64,000 nucleotides of DNA from Actinomadura atramentaria DSM 43919 (GTDB lineage Bacteria; Actinomycetota; Actinomycetes; Streptosporangiales; Streptosporangiaceae): the NCBI RefSeq assembly GCF_000381885.1, contig NZ_KB907211.1:372001-436000 (forward strand), given 5' to 3'. Below are positions 59,519 through 64,000 of this stretch, one piece after another. The notes below the pieces were generated by a model that was not told where the DNA came from, searched no databases, and saw only the letters and a program-made list of their open reading frames with translations. The stretch's first letter is position 1. Every line of letters starts with the position of its first letter. The translations under genes and the position numbers were made by a program.

Positions 59519-59896
59519 TCAGGACGCGGACGGCTCGATATCCCCCGCGAAGACGATGACCTGGTCGATGAGGTTCCGCCGCAGATGGACGACGTCCGTT
59601 CCCGCCAGGCGGGGGCCTCCGTCCGGCGTGGTGAAGGTCCATTGGTACCGGGCCCACTCGTCGGGCATGTCCACCGCCGAGCAGCGGGCCATCGTGCCAG
59701 TCCCCGCCGGGTGGTGCCGGATGTCGAGCAAGAACCGTTCAACCGCCGCGATTCCTTCGCTGCGCCCCAACGGCCCCCAGAACACCACGTCCGAGGTCAC
59801 GGCCTGGGAGAGCAGGGCGGCCACGTAGCCGTCGTTCGAGGCGTTGAACGCGGAGATGAACATGTCGATCGCGGAGCGCGCCGCCTCTTCCTGCAT
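59519..59896 (-). CDS. SnoaL-like (NTF2-fold) protein
   Basis: A 125-residue protein of the SnoaL/NTF2 cone fold (IDMFISAFNASNDGYVAALL, VVFWGPLGRSEGIAAVERFL, VVHLRRNLIDQVIVFAGDIE). Such proteins act as polyketide cyclases, isomerases or ligand binders. It is encoded 84 nt upstream of the TetR gene on the same strand, so TetR, SDR and this protein may handle the same compound. Confidence 0.85.
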   Translation of the reverse strand: MQEEAARSAIDMFISAFNASNDGYVAALLSQAVTSDVVFWGPLGRSEGIAAVERFLLDIRHHPAGTGTMARCSAVDMPDEWARYQWTFTTPDGGPRLAGTDVVHLRRNLIDQVIVFAGDIEPSAS

Positions 59897-59938
59897 GCCC
59901 CAGTAATACCAGCGAGCCGCGTTCCGATCACGGTGGAC

Positions 59939-60148
59939 CTAGAGGTCCAGTGCGCCGCTGTTGACGTGGGCGTGCAGGGCGTTCCAGGCCGCGCGGGGGA
60001 CGGTGATGATCGGGCCGTCCGGGTCCTTGCTGTCGCGGACGTTCACGGCTGGTTGCGTGTTGCGTACCTCGACGCAGGCACCGCCGTTGTTGCTTCGAGC
60101 GCTCTTGCGCCAGCCGTGAGTGGACGGTGAGTCCTGTCGTTGGGTCAT
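59939..60148 (-). CDS. DUF397 protein, locus 2 copy a (A type)
   Basis: A 69-residue DUF397 protein: WRKSARSNNGGACVEVRNTQ, VNVRDSKDPDGPIITVPRAA and LHAHVNSGALDL. It is the last gene of the array on this strand. It closely resembles copies c, e and g (A type) and has its own conserved leader element. Confidence 0.93.
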   Translation of the reverse strand: MTQRQDSPSTHGWRKSARSNNGGACVEVRNTQPAVNVRDSKDPDGPIITVPRAAWNALHAHVNSGALDL

Positions 60149-60182
60149 CTCGGGCTCTCTTTCGCGACGCTGTCAGGTGGTC

Positions 60183-60218
60183 GCTTTCAGGAGATGCCGG
60201 GGACCGGACAGCGTCAAG
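60183..60218 (-). promoter_or_regulatory. Conserved leader element of copy a
   Basis: A 36-nt block reading on the minus strand CTTGACGC ... CCGGCATCTCCTGAAAGC. It is one of five related blocks, each 35-45 nt upstream of a DUF397 unit. TTGACG resembles a -35 box, but no canonical -10 hexamer follows at 17 bp. Confidence 0.55.
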
Positions 60219-60273
60219 TCCCCTGCCGAAAAGCTTCCGCTCGTTGCGGGCGGCCGGGCAGTGTCCGCACATG

Positions 60274-60310
60274 CGAAGACCCCCGGATCGTCACGGCCCG
60301 GGGGTCTTCG
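60274..60310 (-). terminator. Hairpin after copy b
   Basis: CGAAGACCCCCGG (60274-60286) pairs perfectly with 60298-60310 (13 bp, 11-nt loop), 7 nt past the copy b stop. Near-identical hairpins follow copies d and e. Confidence 0.8.
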
Positions 60311-60316
60311 TTGTGG

Positions 60317-60510
60317 CTAGAGGTCCAGTGCGCCGCTCTGGATCTGGGTGTGCAGGGCGCTCCATGCCTCGCGGGGCACGGTCACGATCGGGCCGCCAGG
60401 GTCTTTGCTGTCTCGCGCACGCGAACGGTTGCGGGATCGTCGCGGACCTCGACGCACGCGCCATTGCCGCTGCTGTGGCTGCTTACGCGCCAGGTGGTTT
60501 CGCCGCTCAC
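60317..60510 (-). pseudogene. DUF397, locus 2 copy b (B type), broken by a 2-nt insertion
   Basis: The sequence from a GTG at 60510 to a TAG at 60317 aligns along its length with copy f (61822-62013) but is 194 instead of 192 nt. The extra CG lies in 60414-60417 (TCTCGCGCACGCG against TCTCGCACGCG), before the DSKDP motif, so the frame changes and stops early. Both halves are otherwise well conserved (TWRVSSHSSGNGACVEVRDD; then PIVTVPREAWSALHTQIQSG in the shifted frame), so the break is recent or a sequencing artefact. Confidence 0.85.
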
Positions 60511-60532
60511 GGTGCCTTCTTCTCCCGCGTTG

Positions 60533-60742
60533 CTAGAGGTCCAGTGCTCCGCTGCTGATGTGGGTGTGCAGGATGATCCAGGCCGAGCGGGGAAGAGCGA
60601 TGGTCGGGCCGTCCGAGTCCTTGCTGTCGCGGATGTCCACGGCAGGCTGGGTGTTGCGTAGTTCGACGCAGTCGCCGCCGTTGTTGCTTCGGGTGCTCTT
60701 GCGCCACTTGGCGTTGGGCGGCGAAGCCGGTTGTCGGGTCAT
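60533..60742 (-). CDS. DUF397 protein, locus 2 copy c (A type)
   Basis: A 69-residue protein: WRKSTRSNNGGDCVELRNTQ, VDIRDSKDSDGPTIALPRSA, LHTHISSGALDL. It is followed 22 nt later by copy b, the same A-B order as copies g and f. It has its own leader element. Confidence 0.93.
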   Translation of the reverse strand: MTRQPASPPNAKWRKSTRSNNGGDCVELRNTQPAVDIRDSKDSDGPTIALPRSAWIILHTHISSGALDL

Positions 60743-60780
60743 GGCTCGGGCTCTCCTTCTCCGTGACGCTCTGGGCGATC

Positions 60781-60816
60781 GCTTCCAGGAGAAGCCGGGG
60801 ACCGGGCAGCGTCAAG
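60781..60816 (-). promoter_or_regulatory. Conserved leader element of copy c
   Basis: A member of the five-element family, reading CTTGACGC ... CCGGCTTCTCCTGGAAGC on the minus strand, 39 nt before copy c. Confidence 0.55.
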
Positions 60817-60898
60817 TGGCCCGGCGGAGAGCTTTTGCTCGGTGCGGGCGGGTGGGAGTCGTGTGCGCGGGGCGGGAGTTGCTGCTTGCACATGCGAA

Positions 60899-60929
60899 GA
60901 CCCCCGGAGCGAGGGCACATCCGGGGGTC
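60899..60929 (-). terminator. Hairpin after copy d
   Basis: GACCCCCGG (60899-60907) pairs with 60921-60929, 22 nt past the copy d stop. The loop has diverged from those of the other copies. Confidence 0.65.
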
Positions 60930-60950
60930 CAGCAGGCAAGTCATGAACTT

Positions 60951-61160
60951 CTACAGGTCAAAACGACCCTCTTTGATCTCCGTCGTGAACTGCTTCCAGC
61001 TCTCGGCGGGGAGGGCAAGCACGGGTCCTGCCGAGTCCTTGCTGTCCCGCGCCATGCGGTATCCCGCGGCACCGGCGACCTCCACGCACTGCCCGCCGCC
61101 ACTTCCGCTGTAGCTACTCACTCGCCACTGGGCATCCACCATCGGTACTGCCACCCTCAC
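60951..61160 (-). CDS. DUF397 protein, locus 2 copy d (divergent type)
   Basis: A 69-residue DUF397 protein that differs from the A and B types (QWRVSSYSGSGGGQCVEVAG, ARDSKDSAGPVLALPAESWK, FTTEIKEGRFDL). An ATG at 61142 is an alternative start. A 30-codon frame overlaps its start by 4 nt upstream. Confidence 0.92.
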   Translation of the reverse strand: MRVAVPMVDAQWRVSSYSGSGGGQCVEVAGAAGYRMARDSKDSAGPVLALPAESWKQFTTEIKEGRFDL

Positions 61161-61249
61161 CTACTCGTCATCTGCGCTGCCACCTCGCGAATAAGCTCAG
61201 CACTGTCTGAGGTGTTGAGCGCTGAGGCCCGCAAGTGGTCGAACGTCAT
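61157..61249 (-). CDS. 30-codon ORF preceding copy d
   Basis: MTFDHLRASALNTSDSAELI then REVAAQMTSR. It starts at 61249 behind its own leader element and ends by overlapping the start of copy d by 4 nt, so it is probably translated. It may be a leader peptide or the stub of a longer gene; no family is recognised. Confidence 0.45.
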   Translation of the reverse strand: MTFDHLRASALNTSDSAELIREVAAQMTSR

Positions 61250-61292
61250 GGTACCTGCGGCGATCTCGCTCTCCTTCGACGCATCAGCGGTT

Positions 61293-61328
61293 GCTTTCAG
61301 GAGGTGCCGGGGACCGAGCAGCGTCAAG
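61293..61328 (-). promoter_or_regulatory. Conserved leader element before the 30-codon ORF and copy d
   Basis: Third member of the five-element family, with CTTGACGC ... CCGGCACCTCCTGAAAGC on the minus strand. Confidence 0.55.
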
Positions 61329-61405
61329 TCCCTTGCCGGGAAGCTGTTGCTCGTTGCAGGCGGCCGGGAACCGGGCGGCAGGGCACGGAGCAGTGTCCGC
61401 ACATG

Positions 61406-61442
61406 CGAAGACCCCCGGGCCTTGACGGTCCGGGGGTCTTCG
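61406..61442 (-). terminator. Hairpin after copy e
   Basis: CGAAGACCCCCGG (61406-61418) pairs perfectly with 61430-61442, 6 nt past the copy e stop. It matches the hairpin after copy b. Confidence 0.8.
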
Positions 61443-61447
61443 TGAGG

Positions 61448-61657
61448 CTAGAGATTCAGCGCGCCGCTCTGGATCTTGGTGTGCAGGGCGCTCCAGGCCG
61501 CGCGCGGGACGGTCACGACCGGACCGTCCGGGTCTTTGCTGTCGCGGACGTCCACGGACGGCCGGGTGTTGCGCAGTTCTACGCAGTTCCCGCCGTCGTT
61601 GCTCCGCGTGCTCTTCCGCCAGCCGTAAGTGGACGGTGAGTCCTGTCTTTGGGTCAT
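61448..61657 (-). CDS. DUF397 protein, locus 2 copy e (A type)
   Basis: A 69-residue protein (WRKSTRSNDGGNCVELRNTR, VDVRDSKDPDGPVVTVPRAA, LHTKIQSGALNL), nearest to copy a, with the same N-terminus MTQRQDSPST. The real start is the ATG at 61657; the longer open frame upstream crosses the leader element. Confidence 0.93.
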   Translation of the reverse strand: MTQRQDSPSTYGWRKSTRSNDGGNCVELRNTRPSVDVRDSKDPDGPVVTVPRAAWSALHTKIQSGALNL

Positions 61658-61693
61658 CTCTCGGGCTCTCTTCCGCGACGCTGTCAGGCGGTC

Positions 61694-61729
61694 GCTTTCA
61701 GGAGATGCCGGGGACCGAACAGCGTCAAG
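61694..61729 (-). promoter_or_regulatory. Conserved leader element of copy e
   Basis: Fourth member of the family, almost identical to that of copy a over the full 36 nt. The spacer around it is also nearly identical, showing that gene and control region were duplicated together. Confidence 0.55.
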
Positions 61730-61821
61730 TCCCCTGCCGGAAGCTTCCGCTCGTTGCGGGCGGCCGGGCAGTATCCGCACATGCGAAGACTCCGGACCGT
61801 CACGGCCCGGGGGGGTCGTTG

Positions 61822-62013
61822 CTAGAGGTCCAGCGTTCCGCGTTGGATCTGGGCGTGTAGGGCGCTCCACGTTGCGCGAGACACGGTCACGATCGGACCG
61901 TCAGGGTCTTTGCTGTCTCGCACGCGAACGGTCGCGGGGGCGTCGCAGACTTCGACGCACTCGCCGTTGCCGCTGCTGTGGCTGCTCACGCGCCAGGTGG
62001 GGTTGTGGCTCAC
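61822..62013 (-). CDS. DUF397 protein, locus 2 copy f (B type)
   Basis: A 63-residue protein (TWRVSSHSSGNGECVEVCDA, VRVRDSKDPDGPIVTVSRAT, LHAQIQRGTLDL). It is the intact counterpart of pseudogene copy b. It follows copy g by 25 nt without a leader of its own; the hairpin after it (about 61785-61815) has decayed. Confidence 0.92.
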   Translation of the reverse strand: MSHNPTWRVSSHSSGNGECVEVCDAPATVRVRDSKDPDGPIVTVSRATWSALHAQIQRGTLDL

Positions 62014-62038
62014 GATGCTTGCCCGCTTCCCGTGGTTG

Positions 62039-62236
62039 CTAGAGGTCCAGTGCGCCGCTGTTGATGTGGGTGTGCAGGGTGTTCCAGGCCGCGCGGGGGA
62101 CGGTGATGATCGGGCCGTCCGGGTTCTTGCTGTCGCGGACGTTCACTGACGGCTGGGTGTTGCGCACCTCGACGCAGTCGCCGCCGTCGTTGCTGCGGGT
62201 GCTCTTGCGCCACTCGTGAGCGGACGGTGAGGTCAT
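62039..62236 (-). CDS. DUF397 protein, locus 2 copy g (A type)
   Basis: A 65-residue protein (WRKSTRSNDGGDCVEVRNTQ, VNVRDSKNPDGPIITVPRAA, LHTHINSGALDL). It heads the g-f pair, which mirrors the c-b pair. Confidence 0.93.
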   Translation of the reverse strand: MTSPSAHEWRKSTRSNDGGDCVEVRNTQPSVNVRDSKNPDGPIITVPRAAWNTLHTHINSGALDL

Positions 62237-62271
62237 CTATCGGACTTCCCTTCGCGATGCGCCAGACGGTC

Positions 62272-62307
62272 GCTTTCAGGAGAAGCCGGAGACCAAGCGG
62301 CGTCAAG
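62272..62307 (-). promoter_or_regulatory. Conserved leader element of copy g
   Basis: Fifth and most diverged member of the family (CTTGACGC ... CCGGCTTCTCCTGAAAGC), as expected if this unit is the oldest. Confidence 0.5.
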
Positions 62308-62386
62308 CTCATCTGCCGGAGTAGTTTTGTTCGTTGTCGGACGCGAACGAGTAGAAGGTTGCGGAGGTCGCGCCTGTGCGCGCAAA

Positions 62387-62410
62387 GGCCCCCGACCGAA
62401 GCCGGGGGCC
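62387..62410 (-). terminator. Hairpin after copy h
   Basis: GGCCCCCG (62387-62394) pairs with CGGGGGCC (62403-62410), 21 nt past the copy h stop. It could end or attenuate the XRE-copy h transcript. Confidence 0.65.
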
Positions 62411-62431
62411 GACGTCAAGAAAAGCTTCTGA

Positions 62432-62638
62432 TTAGAGGTCGTACCCGCCGACCTTGATCTCACCCGCGATGATCGCCCAGACGCTGCTGTCCATGACGAG
62501 GATCGGCCCGTGCGGGTCCTTGGAGTCCCGGACGGCCGTCCAGGCAGCCGACGTCAGCGCTGTCGCGACTTCGACGCACTCCCCGGTGCCACCGCTGTAA
62601 CTACTTTTCCGCCACGATGTCACGCTGTGCAACTCCAC
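62432..62638 (-). CDS. DUF397 protein, locus 2 copy h (XRE-linked)
   Basis: A 68-residue DUF397 protein (SWRKSSYSGGTGECVEVATA, VRDSKDPHGPILVMDSSVWA, IIAGEIKVGGYDL) with an eight-residue insertion before VRDSKDP relative to the others. Its start lies within the XRE gene (38-nt overlap), so it is translationally coupled and is probably the ancestral partner. Confidence 0.93.
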   Translation of the reverse strand: MELHSVTSWRKSSYSGGTGECVEVATALTSAAWTAVRDSKDPHGPILVMDSSVWAIIAGEIKVGGYDL

Positions 62639-63503
62639 CCTGCGTACCTCCTTCGCACCCGTTCGCTACCGACAGCATAAGATCCCTACTCGCGCGCGGT
62701 GACAGCGCAGTGGCCGAAGCCCGCTCGAAAGCGTCGCGGTAGGTAGTCAGGTCATCCGCTTTTTCCAGGATGATCGCTGTGTTCATCAGTTCGACGTAGA
62801 CCACGCCCGTCTCATCGGTGGCGGGGAAGTCGTACAGGACGAAGCTGCCCACGATCGCCGCGTGCTCTCCTGCGGTGAACGGAAGTACTTGGACGACGGC
62901 GCCGAGCCGATCGCTCTCCGCGACCACATGGCGTAGTTGGGCGGCCATGATCTCGGGGCTGCCCACCTGCTGGTGGATGACGCCCTCGTTCAGGACGACC
63001 CGGAGCCGCGGGGCTTCTCGGCCCTTCAACACCTGCTGCCGCGCCATCCGAACATCCAGCCTTTCAGCGATGACGTCGTCTGGATCGTTCGGTCTCGTCG
63101 CCCGGATCACGGCGCGTGCGTAGTCGGGAGTTTGGAGCAGCCCGGGTATGAGGCCCTGGTAGTAGACCCGGACGTCGGAAGCTTCCGCCTCCACGCCGAT
63201 CATCGTCTGTGTCTCGCTCGGCAGTGTTGCGCCGTACGACTCCCACCAGCCCCTTTCCTTCGCGTGCCGGGCGATATCCAGGAGACGGGCGATCTCCCCT
63301 TCGTCGGTCATGCCATAGAGATCGAGCAGCCGCCGTACGTCGGACGTCGTGACACCGATCTTGCGTGTCTCGATCCGAGACAACTTGCTCGCTTGCCAGC
63401 CGAGCTGCCCCGCGACCTGCGTGACGGACATGCCTGTGGCTGTCCGTAGCTGCCGCAGCTCGGTCGCGAGGCGTCGCCTCCTCATCGTCGGCGATCCTGT
63501 CAT
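62601..63503 (-). CDS. XRE-family regulator with DUF5753 domain, locus 2
   Basis: A 300-residue protein from ATG 63503 with GAGGGAGGGA upstream. HTH: LATELRQLRTATGMSVTQVA, GQLGWQASKLSRIETRKIGV. DUF5753: VRVYYQGLIPGLLQTPDYAR, VRMARQQVLKGREAPRLRVV, VQVLPFTAGEHAAIVGSFVL. Similar proteins are paired with DUF397 genes in WhiJ-like loci. It is divergent from the gene at 63673. The longer open frame to 63884 is antisense to that gene and is not used. Confidence 0.95.
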   Translation of the reverse strand: MTGSPTMRRRRLATELRQLRTATGMSVTQVAGQLGWQASKLSRIETRKIGVTTSDVRRLLDLYGMTDEGEIARLLDIARHAKERGWWESYGATLPSETQTMIGVEAEASDVRVYYQGLIPGLLQTPDYARAVIRATRPNDPDDVIAERLDVRMARQQVLKGREAPRLRVVLNEGVIHQQVGSPEIMAAQLRHVVAESDRLGAVVQVLPFTAGEHAAIVGSFVLYDFPATDETGVVYVELMNTAIILEKADDLTTYRDAFERASATALSPRASRDLMLSVANGCEGGTQGGVAQRDIVAEK

Positions 63504-63672
63504 GATCCCTCCCTCGTTCGAGCAAATTGTTTTCTGAGAACACATTGCCCAGCATGGGCAACGGTGCCATGCTGACCCTAGCGTGAGTGACTGGTCGCTG
63601 TGAGTCTTTCGTCCGGTCGCGCCGCCGATCCAACGAATGCGGGAGCCTTCACCGGATGTAGGGAGTCGAACG

Positions 63673-64000
63673 ATGAGAGCGAGCGTGCCTCGTGGGGCTG
63701 GTCGGGGGCCGGACGGGTCGGGTTCCGGCCGTGATCGGGCGGTCCCGGCCGCCAAGGTCGGGGCGGCGGCGGCCGGGGAGCTGCTCGCGCGGCGGTTGGT
63801 GCCGCTGGTCCATCTCCGACGGGAACTCTGGAAACTCGGTGTCGGCAGTCGGCTCACGACGGACGGCAACTCGGCGGCCGTCACGCTGACCGTCCTGCAT
63901 CCGGGGCTGCTCCCGGCGGCTCGTCCCGTCGTCCTTGTTTCTTGCGATCAGGGGGCGCACCTCTTCATCTGGGGGGCGGGGCGCGTTCCCGTCGAGCAGC
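63673..64000 (+). CDS. Hypothetical protein, N-terminal part (runs off the window)
   Basis: An open frame of 109 codons from ATG 63673 to the window edge: a basic Gly/Ser/Arg-rich head, then AAAAGELLARRLVPLVHLRR, ELWKLGVGSRLTTDGNSAAV, TLTVLHPGLLPAARPVVLVS and LFIWGAGRVP. The true start may be an internal codon near ELLARRLVP. No family is recognised. It sits in the same divergent position to XRE as the gene at 15642 and shares the F-[VI]-W-G motif. Confidence 0.65.
   Translation, partial: MRASVPRGAGRGPDGSGSGRDRAVPAAKVGAAAAGELLARRLVPLVHLRRELWKLGVGSRLTTDGNSAAVTLTVLHPGLLPAARPVVLVSCDQGAHLFIWGAGRVPVEQ

Noticed and set aside
60183..60218. Standard sigma-70 promoter in the leader elements
   Set aside because: TTGACG is well conserved but no TANNNT follows at 16-18 bp, so only a candidate regulatory element is claimed.
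59939..62638. CRISPR-like array at the DUF397 locus
   Set aside because: The repeats are coding genes with long conserved spacers, not short direct repeats with unique spacers; no cas gene is near.
1..64000. tRNA or rRNA genes
   Set aside because: No cloverleaf-like or rRNA-like segment was noticed in the gaps; a tRNAscan or Infernal run would be decisive.

Overview
The window is very GC-rich, codes densely, and starts many genes at GTG or TTG. It carries gene families typical of filamentous actinomycetes: XRE/DUF397 modules, a coproporphyrin-type haem branch (HemE, CgoX, ChdC), a HelR-like helicase, DUF3000 beside RNase D, a BldC-like regulator and an actinobacterial SAM-methyltransferase family. 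I infer a Thermomonosporaceae or Streptosporangiales-like actinomycete, for example Actinomadura; the genus is not proven by the sequence. No rRNA, tRNA, CRISPR array or replication origin was seen.

Layout. 0-5.4 kb: a two-component system, a long membrane protein with a sigma-region-2-like head, a hairpin-rich intergenic element, a small unknown gene and an FTR1 iron permease behind a DtxR/IdeR-type iron box. 5.5-13.7 kb: RNase D, DUF3000, the haem operon hemE-cgoX-chdC, MsrB, a stand-alone LigD-type polymerase/primase and an RmlD-like reductase. 13.7-17.3 kb: a first XRE/DUF397 locus with three tandem DUF397 copies, low-complexity DNA, and three translationally coupled small genes ending in a BldC-like regulator that lie over a 34-bp tandem repeat with a palindromic core. 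17.3-31.9 kb: leuA with a Leu-codon leader peptide, a GntR regulator, a CDF transporter, an aldehyde dehydrogenase, HelR, PhoD, a LigC-like ligase, a RibD-like reductase, acetyltransferases, DUF4262 and a methyltransferase. 31.9-36.2 kb: a five-gene operon with 4-nt overlaps under a cobalamin riboswitch (binding protein, permease, ATPase, a degenerate histidine phosphatase and a FhuF-like Fe-S protein), best read as vitamin B12 uptake. 36.3-44.3 kb: 4-hydroxy-2-oxovalerate aldolase and acetaldehyde dehydrogenase with an IclR regulator, a large FAD/Fe-S oxidoreductase, a secreted protein and a berberine-bridge-type oxidase.

44.4-50.4 kb: the most system-like region, six overlapping genes encoding RsbR-, RsbS- and RsbT-like stressosome parts, a fused ATPase/phosphatase, a hybrid histidine kinase and a response-regulator phosphatase. 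No sigma factor or dedicated anti-sigma/antagonist pair beyond these proteins is encoded with them. 50.5-55.6 kb: a small gene behind a leaderless mini-ORF, an acyl-CoA dehydrogenase and TetR gene sharing two identical-type operators, a VOC/AraC pair, an NmrA-like reductase and a phytanoyl-CoA dioxygenase-like protein. 55.7-57.6 kb, less GC-rich: a putative immunity gene next to a frameshifted nuclease-like toxin. 57.8-59.9 kb: SDR, TetR and SnoaL-like genes.

59.9-64.0 kb: a second XRE/DUF397 locus with eight DUF397 copies in tandem, one broken by a 2-nt insertion. Five units carry a conserved 36-nt leader element and several copies are followed by near-identical hairpins, so the array looks like repeated duplication of a gene-plus-control cassette. 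Both XRE genes also have a divergent unknown gene, and the two unknown proteins share a short motif.
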